This document shows positions 1-6,464 of a DNA stretch of 6,464 nucleotides, piece after piece. Source of the DNA: an uncultured Prevotella sp. (lineage in GTDB: Bacteria; Bacteroidota; Bacteroidia; Bacteroidales; Bacteroidaceae). Position numbers and translations under genes: made by a program. Below the pieces are notes generated by a model. That model had not been told where the DNA came from. It did no database searches and was given only the letters and a program-made list of their open reading frames with translations. The first letter of the stretch is position 1; every line of letters starts with the position of its first letter. Location: assembly GCA_900553285.1 (NCBI GenBank), contig USCX01000074.1:1-6464 (forward strand), read 5' to 3'.

Positions 1-1523
1 CCGCGGTCGCCCACGTTGGTTTGGTAGCCGTGCTCGGAAGCCATGATGAAGTCGTGTGCGTTGGCTATCTTGGCGGCTTCGACGACTTGCTCCATCGTGG
101 CGTTCTCGACGCCGAACGTGATGTTGTTGTAGAAAGTGTCGTTGAAGAGGATGGCTTCTTGGTTCACGTTCCCGATGAGCGAGCGCAGGTCGCGTATGGC
201 CAAGTCCTTGATGTTGATTCCGTCGATGAGGATTTCGCCCCGGCTGATGTCGTGGTAACGCGGAATGAGGTCGACGAGGGTTGACTTTCCCGAACCGCTC
301 TGGCCTACGAGGGCGATGGTCCGTCCGCGCGGGATGGTGAGATTGACGTGGCGCAGGACGTCGTGCTGGCCGTTGTAGCCGAATGAAACGTCGCGCAGTT
401 CGATGCTTTGGCTCAGGGTGGCGATGTGTTTCGGGTGCTCGGGTTCGCGGATGGGGTTCTCGGCCGTCAGAATCTTGTTGATGCGTTCCATGGAGGCCAG
501 GCCTTTGGGAATGGAGTAGGCCGCTTTTGAAAAATCTTTGAGCGGCTGGATGATGCTGTACAGGATGACCATGTAGAAGATGAACGTCGGGGCGTCGATG
601 CCCGACGCATGGTTGAAGATAAGTGTGCCCCCGTACCACAGGACGAGCACGATGAGGCATGTGCCGAGAAACTCGCTCACCGGATGGGCCGACGACTGGC
701 GGATGTTGACGCGGCTTGCAGCCTGCCGGAATTCGTTTGCCACACGGTCAAAACGTTTGTTCATCTTTTCCTCGGCGGTGAAGGCCTTGATGATGCGCAT
801 GCCGCCGAGTGTCTCCTCCAATTGGGAGAGAGTTTCGCTCCACTTGTTCTGTGCGTCGAGCGACTGGCGTTTCAGCTTGCGGCCGATGCGGCCCATGATC
901 CAGCCCATGAGCGGCAGCACGACGATGGTGAACACGGTGAGCTGCCAGCTGGTGTAGAGCAGTACGCCGAAATAACAGACGAGCAGGATGGGGTTTTTGA
1001 TAATCATGTCGAGCGACCCCATGATGGAGTTCTCCACCTCGTTCACGTCGCCGCTCATGCGGGCGATGATGTCGCCTTTCCGCTCGGCTGAGAAGAAAGA
1101 CAGCGGCAGCGATATGATCTTATGGTAAATCGACGTGCGGATGTCGCGGACGATGCCGGTACGAATGGGGACCATGATGCCCACGGAGGCGAAGTAGCAG
1201 CTCGTTTTCAGCAGCGTGGCCAGGACGAGGGCCAGGCCGATGAGGAGCAGCGTGGTCGACGCCCCGTAAATGGTGATGAGCTGCGTGGTGTAATAGTAAA
1301 GGTTGTTGATGATGATGTCTTTCAGCGAGGGTGACGCGGCATCCCAAGGAATGAATTCGTAGCGCGCCGTGTCAATGCCGAAGAGCAGTTGCAGCATCGG
1401 GATGAGCGTCGCAAAGGAGAACACATTGAGGATGGCGCTGAGCAGATTGAACAGGAGGGAACCGGCCAGGTAGCGCTTGTAGGGCCGGACATATTGTAGC
1501 ATGACGCGGAAAAACTCTTTCAT
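1..1523 (-). CDS. MsbA-like ABC exporter, fused permease and ATPase (3' end beyond window)
   Basis: This is a half-transporter of the type I ABC exporter family, with a membrane domain followed by an ATPase domain. It probably works as a homodimer in the inner membrane and exports a lipid, drug or peptide. The window holds 507 codons from the ATG at 1523. Hydrophobic segments lie near residues 19-48, 85-117, 172-190, 194-213, 283-304 and 311-330. A long polar loop (about residues 50-75) separates the first two. The ATPase domain shows an A-loop tyrosine (Y383, in FGYNG), Walker A GQSGSGKST (407-415, K413) and a Q-loop glutamine (Q455). The frame is still open at GDR, where the LSGGQ signature should follow. 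About 80-100 residues are therefore missing, including Walker B and the H-loop. The substrate cannot be read from the sequence, and calling it msbA would overreach. The gene is GC-rich with many C-ending codons and starts 42 bases after the endonuclease gene. The family call is firm. Confidence 0.93.
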   Translation of the reverse strand, partial: MKEFFRVMLQYVRPYKRYLAGSLLFNLLSAILNVFSFATLIPMLQLLFGIDTARYEFIPWDAASPSLKDIIINNLYYYTTQLITIYGASTTLLLIGLALVLATLLKTSCYFASVGIMVPIRTGIVRDIRTSIYHKIISLPLSFFSAERKGDIIARMSGDVNEVENSIMGSLDMIIKNPILLVCYFGVLLYTSWQLTVFTIVVLPLMGWIMGRIGRKLKRQSLDAQNKWSETLSQLEETLGGMRIIKAFTAEEKMNKRFDRVANEFRQAASRVNIRQSSAHPVSEFLGTCLIVLVLWYGGTLIFNHASGIDAPTFIFYMVILYSIIQPLKDFSKAAYSIPKGLASMERINKILTAENPIREPEHPKHIATLSQSIELRDVSFGYNGQHDVLRHVNLTIPRGRTIALVGQSGSGKSTLVDLIPRYHDISRGEILIDGINIKDLAIRDLRSLIGNVNQEAILFNDTFYNNITFGVENATMEQVVEAAKIANAHDFIMASEHGYQTNVGDR

Positions 1524-1565
1524 CTTGCGTTGGGGTTAAGAGGAGATGCGGGATGGGAGATATAT

Positions 1566-2279
1566 TTAAAAGGAAAGTATGTTGTGGCAGATTTTAGACA
1601 TGAAGAGGTCGTAGTCGTTGAGAATAACACCCCGGTCAAATCCTCTATACTCCAGTTGGGACATCTCGAGTGTCGGGTGAGCGCGGTAGAAATCGAAGTA
1701 TTCCTCTTTTGTCCTCAAATCGGTGGCTGGCATACTGTGGACGATAAAGATGAGGGTTTTGTCCGGGGTGTGCATATAGCGCAAGGGGTCGTCCTCAGAC
1801 AGAGCTACGTATTTGTCAAGGTTGTGCTGGTTGATTTGTTCCCAGCGTTTGAGCTGTCCGTCATTTTTGTCGAAGTAGGGAAGTTTGTCCAACAGGATGA
1901 GGATTTGAAAGTAAGGAATACCGGCGCATCGGACGTTGGCCGTTTCGCCCAGCATGTTCTCAAAGTAGTTCACGGAGTTCTGCTTGTAATTCTGCATGAC
2001 GAACTTGACCGCTATTCCTGCTGCGGGACGATTGTGTTGGAATGCGGTGATGTCAACGGCTTTACCTTGATATCGTCCCGGCAACTTCTTTTCGCGGTCG
2101 CTTTCGTACCCCTGCGAAAAAATGGTGTAGTCCATATCCAGTCTCACGTGCAAGTCTTGCGCTATGAAGCCGTGCAGAGGCTTCAGCTTGGCGTTGCTGC
2201 GTGAGGAACCTTTGTCAAGGTAAATCTTAAAAGAGCGTTCCACCGCATGAAGAAACTCTTGGTTATTCGGGTTGTCCAT
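1566..2279 (-). CDS. Probable restriction endonuclease partner of the upstream methyltransferase
   Basis: This 237-residue cytoplasmic protein is not one I recognise by name. It is called an endonuclease because it directly follows and overlaps a DNA methyltransferase gene, has the usual length of a Type II enzyme, and has a plausible PD-(D/E)xK-like core. That core has D76 in KAVDITAF, then a strand ending in K92 (IAVKF), then a helix NYFENMLGETAN (residues 104-115). The position two before K92 is alanine (A90), where the canonical motif has Asp or Glu. E107 or E112 in the next helix could supply the missing carboxylate. No membrane segment or signal peptide is seen. The start chosen is the ATG at 2279, beginning MDNPNNQEF. 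The frame is open upstream to an ATG at 2432, but that extension lies inside the methyltransferase and is Ser/Thr-rich and low-complexity. The 17-base overlap suggests translational coupling. That it is a coding gene is near certain. The endonuclease role is inferred from context and a partial motif. Confidence 0.72.
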   Translation of the reverse strand: MDNPNNQEFLHAVERSFKIYLDKGSSRSNAKLKPLHGFIAQDLHVRLDMDYTIFSQGYESDREKKLPGRYQGKAVDITAFQHNRPAAGIAVKFVMQNYKQNSVNYFENMLGETANVRCAGIPYFQILILLDKLPYFDKNDGQLKRWEQINQHNLDKYVALSEDDPLRYMHTPDKTLIFIVHSMPATDLRTKEEYFDFYRAHPTLEMSQLEYRGFDRGVILNDYDLFMSKICHNILSF

Positions 2280-3696
2280 TTTGCAGGTAGAGTTGGTAGT
2301 TAATATATTGTTCGAGCGCTTTTGAGGAGAAAGTGTAGTATCCTCCGCTTTTATAGTTCCGCAGGAGTGCGATGTATTTGAGGAAGTCGTCTGTTTCCAA
2401 GTATTGTCGTATGAGCTTGTCGTCCGCTCCAAGAATATAGAGGCCAGAATAAAGGCCTCGCCCAGCTGCCACGAAATTGATTTTCAAGCTGGCAGAATCC
2501 CGGATGAGGGTATTGACGGCCACTTTGTCCCGGCAGACGTCGCGCAGGGCCTGCGTCCGGCCGTAGAGGAACCACCCATCATCCTTGGGATGGTGCTTCC
2601 GTAGTTCTTCTTGATGGCTCTTGAAGTACTGTGACACAGCGGGCATGGATTGTATGTCGTTCCACGTGAGCCGATGGCCTTGTGTCGTATAAGGGAAGAG
2701 CCCTTTGGTCCACATCCCTGTTGAGGCTTTGAGTATGGGAATGGTGATGGGCGAATCGGGCACGTTGCCAATGAACACACTGTCTGCCAATGTGGCGAAC
2801 CCGTTCTTCACGTGAACGATTCGGGGATAGTCGGCTTGTTGGATATGTCGGAGGTAGTCGAGTTGTCCGGTTGTCCCGAAATGGAAATTTCCGTGGATGA
2901 GGATGTCGTCTTGTGTGAGGCGAGTGATGAATCGTGGCGTTTCATCTTTCTCTCCATATTCGTAGTAGGATAAGTGGCTTGTCTCTGGGTTATTCTCGAA
3001 GAATGAGATGAGAGTGTAGGTCGTGACGTTGTCAAAGGCTTGCCGGTGGCCGAGGTCGATCACCTTTTTGAGTTTCGGAGAATGTGTGAGGAACGTGCGT
3101 AAGGCTGCTCCTGCCTTGCTGGTCAGCCAAGAGCTGGGTGTGATGACGGCCATGCGGCCATGTTCTTGCATCATTCGGAAACTGATTTCGAAGAAGACAA
3201 GATACATATCGGTCATGCCTTTATCCGCAAAAGCATATTGTTTGACGTCAGTGTAATTGTCGTGCAGGTTATGCACTCTGACGTAGGGCGGGTTGCCTAC
3301 GACGAAGTCCATTCGTCCGTCAAAATGGGTGACGCGCAGGGCGTTGTCGTGCAGCACATCCCATCTGACATCCCCCAAACCGTATGACCGGGCTACGCTG
3401 TCCAGGTGTTGGAGGCAACGGGTATGGGTGTACCCGTCGATCTCGATACCATGGATATAGGTGGCTAATTCTTGTTTCAAACGGGATTTGTTTTGTGAAT
3501 GGGCCAGGAAATGCTTGCAATAACGGTGGACCGCTTCGGCAAGAAAGGCTCCTTCTCCGCAGCTGTTGTCAATGATATGCTTTTGTGAAACGGAACTACC
3601 CGCATATCCGACAAAGTCAAGGATGAGTTTGACAAGCGGCTCGGGAGTAAATACCTGGCCGATGCTTTTTTTGCGGAATACGGAGTTTTTTTCCAT
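2263..3696 (-). CDS. N6-adenine DNA methyltransferase, Eco57I/TaqI-like (restriction-modification)
   Basis: This enzyme should transfer a methyl group from S-adenosylmethionine to the exocyclic amine of adenine in a specific DNA site, protecting host DNA from the partner endonuclease. It has 477 residues. Motif X GQVFTP is at 13-18. SAM-binding motif I, DNSCGEGAF, is at 43-51. Motif II, GIEID, is at 83-87. An acidic residue fitting motif III is D117. The catalytic motif IV NPPY is at 135-138. A strand resembling motif VI, GRMAVITPSSWL, is at 180-191. This order (X, I to IV, then a long C-terminal region) is the gamma class. Residues from about 240 to 477, ending near KSGGYYTFSS (449-458), fit a target-recognition domain. 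No nuclease motif is seen inside the protein, so it is not a fused Type IIG enzyme. The gene starts 45 bases after rnhA and overlaps the next gene by 17 bases. Its recognition sequence cannot be deduced. The start at 3696 places motif X at the usual distance from the N-terminus. Confidence 0.93.
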   Translation of the reverse strand: MEKNSVFRKKSIGQVFTPEPLVKLILDFVGYAGSSVSQKHIIDNSCGEGAFLAEAVHRYCKHFLAHSQNKSRLKQELATYIHGIEIDGYTHTRCLQHLDSVARSYGLGDVRWDVLHDNALRVTHFDGRMDFVVGNPPYVRVHNLHDNYTDVKQYAFADKGMTDMYLVFFEISFRMMQEHGRMAVITPSSWLTSKAGAALRTFLTHSPKLKKVIDLGHRQAFDNVTTYTLISFFENNPETSHLSYYEYGEKDETPRFITRLTQDDILIHGNFHFGTTGQLDYLRHIQQADYPRIVHVKNGFATLADSVFIGNVPDSPITIPILKASTGMWTKGLFPYTTQGHRLTWNDIQSMPAVSQYFKSHQEELRKHHPKDDGWFLYGRTQALRDVCRDKVAVNTLIRDSASLKINFVAAGRGLYSGLYILGADDKLIRQYLETDDFLKYIALLRNYKSGGYYTFSSKALEQYINYQLYLQNGQPE

Positions 3697-3741
3697 GTGG
3701 GCAGTGGTGTGGCGGAGTGGCGTATGGCGTTTACGGTTTTC

Positions 3742-4407
3742 TTATTTCCGCCCGAAGTCGGCGGGAATCTCGCCCCACCGTTCGGTGTCCCACTTGATGA
3801 GGGATGTGTCCCATTTGTTGTTTTTCAGCCATTGTTCGGCGCGGTCGATGAGGCCGAAAAGGGCTTCGGTGCGGGCGGTTCGGGCGAGAGTGGTTTTGCA
3901 TTTCTTCTTGCGTGTCCACAGCAGGGCGTTGCGGCTGTCGGAGTAGAGCGTCATGTCGGTGAGGCCTTGTTGCTGGATGAGGGCAAGGCCATGCACGATG
4001 GCGAGGAACTCCCCGATGTTGTTCGTGCCGTATACAGGACCATAATGAAAGACCTCCCGCCCGGTAGTGAGGCATACGCCACGGTATTCCATGGCGCCCG
4101 GGTTGCCGCTGCATGATGCGTCTACCGCCAAAGCGCGGGCCCTGACCTCGGGTGGCAGGGGGAGGACGGTATCGTGGCGGGCGGCCGGGGGGTTAGGGGG
4201 CAGGTCTTTGTGCAAGCGGCCGGCAGATTGTTTTTTGTAAGTCGGGGGAGCGGCTTCGAAGGCGGCTTGCGCTTCTTTTTTAGTGTCGTAAGACTTGTAT
4301 TGTGCCCCCTGAATGCCATGTACTTGTTTCCGGCAGTCGTCCCACGAGGTATAAATGCCTGGTTGGAGACCGCTCCACACGACGTAGTATTTTTGTTTTT
4401 TTGTCAC
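3742..4407 (-). CDS. rnhA: Ribonuclease H with N-terminal viroplasmin-like (hybrid-binding) domain
   Basis: The protein degrades the RNA strand of RNA-DNA hybrids in the cytoplasm, for example R-loops and primer remnants. It has 221 residues in three parts. The first (about 5-52, beginning KYYVVWSGLQPGIY) is the small Caulimovirus viroplasmin/RNase H1 N-terminal domain that grips hybrids. A proline- and alanine-rich linker follows (about 54-90), encoded by very GC-rich DNA. The catalytic domain runs from about 91 to 221. All four metal-binding acids are visible: D96 (AVDASCSGNPG), E133 (NIGEFLAI), D157 (LYSDSRNA) and D217 (IPADFGRK). The active site is therefore intact. The start is a GTG at 4407. 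No ATG fits, because the viroplasmin fold begins only a few residues in. The start lies 3 bases after the argS stop, so the two genes are probably co-transcribed and translationally coupled. A run of seven A follows the first two codons. The assignment is firm. Confidence 0.95.
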   Translation of the reverse strand: MTKKQKYYVVWSGLQPGIYTSWDDCRKQVHGIQGAQYKSYDTKKEAQAAFEAAPPTYKKQSAGRLHKDLPPNPPAARHDTVLPLPPEVRARALAVDASCSGNPGAMEYRGVCLTTGREVFHYGPVYGTNNIGEFLAIVHGLALIQQQGLTDMTLYSDSRNALLWTRKKKCKTTLARTARTEALFGLIDRAEQWLKNNKWDTSLIKWDTERWGEIPADFGRK

Positions 4408-4410
4408 AGT

Positions 4411-6228
4411 TTACATGCGTTCTGGCATTTCGATGCCGAGCAGCCCCATGCCTAATCGGACCACTTTGGCCACGTTTGCCGACAGGACGATGCGGAAAAG
4501 TTGCTTCTGTTTGTCCTCTTCGCGCAGAATGCTGAAATCGTGGTAGAACTGGTTGTATTCCTTAACGAGCTCATAACAGTAGTTAGCGATTGCGCTGGGT
4601 GAGTAGTCCGTGCCGGCTTGATGGACAACCGTTGGGAAATCGGCAATATGCTGTACGATGTCCTCCTCTTTTGTGCTTAGTTCGGTGTCTGTCGATAGGG
4701 TATCGGGGATGTTGATGCCTGCCTCTTGGGCTTTACGTAGTACGGAGCGGATACGGGCATAGGTGTACTGGATGAAGGGGCCGGTGTTGCCGTTGAAGTC
4801 TATGCTCTCTGCGGGATTGAACAGCATGTTTTTGCGGGCATCTACTTTGAGCAGGAAGTATTTTAGTGCACCCATGCCTACGATGCGGGCCACTTCATTT
4901 TTTTCGGTTTCATTCATGTCGTCGAACTTGCCGAGTTCATCGATAGTCTGTCGTGCCTGGCGAACCATTTCGGCTATAAGGTCGTCGGCATCGACTACTG
5001 TGCCTTCGCGGCTCTTCATTTTCCCGTTGGGGAGTTCCACCATACCGTAGGAGAAGTGGACCAGGCTTTTTCCCCACTCAAAACCGAGTTCGTCGAGTAG
5101 GATGGATAGCACTTGGAAGTGGTAGTTTTGCTCATTGCCGACGACGTAAATCATTTTGTCGATGGGATAGTCTTGAAAACGGAGCTTGGCCGTACCGATG
5201 TCTTGCGTCATGTATACGCTTGTTCCGTCAGCGCGTAGCAGGAGTTTCTCGTCGAGTCCCTTGTCGGTAAGATCTGCCCAAACAGAGCCGTCTTCACGAC
5301 GATAGAAGATGCCTTTTTCCAAACCCTCAAGCACTTTCTCTTTGCCTTCAAGGTAGGTGTCGCTTTCGTAGTAAATCTTGTCGAAGTTCACGCCCAAGGC
5401 CTTGTATGTTTCGTCGAAGCCCGCATAGACCCAACTGTTCATTTTTTTCCACAAGGCACGGACTTCGGGGTCATTCTGTTCCCATTTGACGAGCATAGCG
5501 TGGGCTTCTTTAATCAGAGGAGCCTCCTGCTTGGCTTTTTCGGTGGCTTCGTCCGGTGTCATGCCTTCGTTCTCGTATTGCTTGCTAAGTTCTGCAACCT
5601 CTTCGCGATAGTGTTTGTCAAAGGCGACATAGTAGTCGCCGATGAGGTGGTCGCCTTTTTTTCCGGACGATTCGGGTGTTTCGCCATTGCCGTATTTCAG
5701 CCAGGCCAGCATGGATTTGCAGATATGAATACCACGGTCATTGACGATATTGGTTTTCACGACGCGGTTGCCGTTGGCTTGAATGATATTGGCTAAGGCG
5801 AAACCGAGTAGATTGTTACGTACGTGGCCAAGATGCAGAGGCTTGTTCGTGTTGGGTGAGGAGTACTCAATCATGACCAGAGGCGACTGGTCGGTCGGTG
5901 CGGTGAGGCCATATCGGGCGTCTGCATGGATGTCGTTGAGAAGTTCTATCCAAGTGTTGGGTGAGATGATAAGATTTAGAAATCCTTTGACTACGTTGAA
6001 GCGTTCTACGGCTTTGCAGTGAGCAGTTAGCCATTCGCCAATTTCTTGGGCGGTATCTTCGGGCTTCTTCCGGGAAATGCGTAGTAGTGGAAATACGACG
6101 AGTGTCAGGTGTCCGTCGAATTCTTTTTTGGTTTTTTGTATTTGCAGTTGTTCTTGGGGGACGTCTTGATTGTACAAGGCCTTGACGGCGGCTGCAGTCG
6201 CCGTAATGAGATTTTTTTCTATGTTCAT
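4411..6228 (-). CDS. argS: Arginyl-tRNA synthetase
   Basis: This cytoplasmic class I aminoacyl-tRNA synthetase charges tRNA-Arg with arginine using ATP, and is essential for translation. At 605 residues it is complete and of normal length. The N-terminal tRNA-recognition domain covers about 1-110. The HIGH signature is HLGH (132-135) within SSPNTNKPLHLGHVRNN. The KMSKS-loop counterpart is KMKSREG (403-409), a form known in Bacteroidetes ArgRS and not a defect. A DALR-type anticodon-binding domain fills the C-terminus, from about 470 to 605, and includes the conserved stretch FIQYTYARI (485-493). The sequence closely resembles Bacteroides ArgS as I remember it, including an insertion around 205-250. 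The ATG at 6228 begins MNIEKNLI and is preceded by a short leader with a good Bacteroidetes promoter. It is probably the first gene of a minus-strand unit continuing into rnhA. I am very sure of this call. Confidence 0.98.
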   Translation of the reverse strand: MNIEKNLITATAAAVKALYNQDVPQEQLQIQKTKKEFDGHLTLVVFPLLRISRKKPEDTAQEIGEWLTAHCKAVERFNVVKGFLNLIISPNTWIELLNDIHADARYGLTAPTDQSPLVMIEYSSPNTNKPLHLGHVRNNLLGFALANIIQANGNRVVKTNIVNDRGIHICKSMLAWLKYGNGETPESSGKKGDHLIGDYYVAFDKHYREEVAELSKQYENEGMTPDEATEKAKQEAPLIKEAHAMLVKWEQNDPEVRALWKKMNSWVYAGFDETYKALGVNFDKIYYESDTYLEGKEKVLEGLEKGIFYRREDGSVWADLTDKGLDEKLLLRADGTSVYMTQDIGTAKLRFQDYPIDKMIYVVGNEQNYHFQVLSILLDELGFEWGKSLVHFSYGMVELPNGKMKSREGTVVDADDLIAEMVRQARQTIDELGKFDDMNETEKNEVARIVGMGALKYFLLKVDARKNMLFNPAESIDFNGNTGPFIQYTYARIRSVLRKAQEAGINIPDTLSTDTELSTKEEDIVQHIADFPTVVHQAGTDYSPSAIANYCYELVKEYNQFYHDFSILREEDKQKQLFRIVLSANVAKVVRLGMGLLGIEMPERM

Positions 6229-6266
6229 ATGGATTCTGTTTCTGCAAGTCAGGTTGTCTCAGGGGG

Positions 6267-6294
6267 CAAAGGTACATAAATTTTGAGAAATCAA
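6267..6294 (-). promoter_or_regulatory. Probable Bacteroidetes sigma-ABfr promoter of argS
   Basis: On the minus strand, TACCTTTG (6274-6267) matches the Bacteroidetes -7 consensus TAnnTTTG at every defined position. A TTG at 6294-6292 lies 17 bases upstream and fits the -33 element. Transcription would begin near 6260, giving a leader of about 30 bases before the argS ATG at 6228. The motif match is seen directly. Its use as a promoter is inferred from position and orientation. Confidence 0.72.
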
Positions 6295-6314
6295 GGATTG
6301 GGCATCTTCCTTTG
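6283..6314 (+). promoter_or_regulatory. Candidate promoter of the divergent lipoprotein gene
   Basis: On the plus strand, TTCCTTTG (6307-6314) differs from the -7 consensus TAnnTTTG at one position. A TTG at 6283-6285 lies 21 bases upstream, at the long end of plausible spacing. Transcription would start near 6320, leaving a leader of about 75 bases before the ATG at 6395. A weaker alternative, TAATAATG at 6379-6386, would leave almost no leader. This is a tentative call based only on motif and position. Confidence 0.33.
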
Positions 6315-6394
6315 AGGGAAAGGGCGGAAGGTATAACCTGTTTTTATGGCAAGACTTGGCGCGTTATACTGCTATATATAATAATGTGTATTTT

Positions 6395-6464
6395 ATGAGG
6401 AAAGCTGGAATATGGCTGGTATTTTATGTGACGTTTAGCCCGTTCCTTTCCTCTTGTTCGGCTG
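6395..6464 (+). CDS. Lipoprotein, N-terminus only (3' end beyond window)
   Basis: Only the first 23 codons are in the window, but they form a clear lipoprotein signal peptide. There is a short basic start (MRK), a hydrophobic core (about residues 5-18) and a lipobox LSSC with the cysteine to be lipidated at position 21. The mature protein would be acylated at C21 and anchored in the membrane, probably the outer membrane or cell surface as is common in Bacteroidetes. The ATG at 6395 follows an AT-rich stretch with no Shine-Dalgarno sequence, which is normal in this phylum. No other in-frame ATG lies just upstream. The gene is transcribed away from argS. Nothing can be said about the function of the mature domain, since only C-S-A of it is visible. 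Confidence 0.72.
   Translation, partial: MRKAGIWLVFYVTFSPFLSSCSA

Noticed and set aside
401..411. The argS KMSKS motif appearing as KMKSREG, possibly a damaged active site.
   Set aside because: This variant is normal in Bacteroidetes ArgRS, and the rest of the enzyme is intact. The positions given here are residue numbers in ArgS.
609..1091. Plus-strand open frames opposite the ABC exporter (for example 160 codons here).
   Set aside because: They are His/Asp/Glu/Val-rich shadows of GC-rich coding DNA, while the minus strand encodes an unmistakable ABC transporter.
1530..2204. A long plus-strand open frame (224 codons) opposite the endonuclease gene.
   Set aside because: It is the antisense of a well-formed gene, has low-complexity Val/Phe-rich composition, no recognisable motif and no promoter. 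The minus-strand frame fits the operon layout.
2280..2432. An upstream extension of the endonuclease frame to an ATG at 2432.
   Set aside because: The extra 51 residues are Ser/Thr/Asn-rich out-of-frame product of the methyltransferase target-recognition region. The ATG at 2279 gives the usual short overlap.
3697..4116. A plus-strand open frame of 139 codons opposite rnhA.
   Set aside because: It mirrors the rnhA coding frame, where all four catalytic acids are intact. It has no independent support.
6307..6339. Short inverted repeats TTCC-N6-GGAA (6307-6320) and AGGT-ATA-ACCT (6329-6339) in the argS/lipoprotein gap.
   Set aside because: Arms of only four bases are expected by chance. They have no U-tract for a terminator and no known operator resemblance.

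Overview
The window looks like a stretch of chromosome from a Bacteroidales bacterium (Bacteroides/Prevotella-like). Three things point there: an arginyl-tRNA synthetase of Bacteroidetes type, an RNase H with an N-terminal viroplasmin-like domain, and a near-perfect Bacteroidetes -7 promoter element (TAnnTTTG) upstream of argS. Start codons also lack obvious Shine-Dalgarno sequences. The assignment rests on remembered family features, not on a search.

Five of the six genes lie head to tail on the minus strand. In transcription order (right to left) they are argS (6228-4411), rnhA (4407-3742, GTG start 3 bases after argS), an N6-adenine DNA methyltransferase (3696-2263), a probable partner restriction endonuclease (2279-1566, overlapping the methyltransferase by 17 bases), and an MsbA-like ABC exporter (1523 to the left edge, cut off inside its nucleotide-binding domain). 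On the plus strand, only the first 23 codons of a lipoprotein gene enter at the right edge (6395-6464), divergent from argS. Coding density is very high. The only sizeable gap is the 166-base argS/lipoprotein interval, which appears to hold divergent promoters.

Functionally, argS and rnhA are housekeeping genes and look co-transcribed. The methyltransferase and endonuclease form a two-gene Type II-like restriction-modification cassette placed between them and the ABC exporter. The cassette is visibly less GC-rich than the exporter and has no recognisable promoter of its own, which suggests insertion into an existing transcription unit. The most interesting element is the endonuclease candidate. 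It lacks a canonical D-x(n)-(D/E)xK signature but could carry a rearranged active site with the acidic residue moved into the following helix. No RNA gene, CRISPR array, transposase, insertion sequence or convincing intrinsic terminator was seen.
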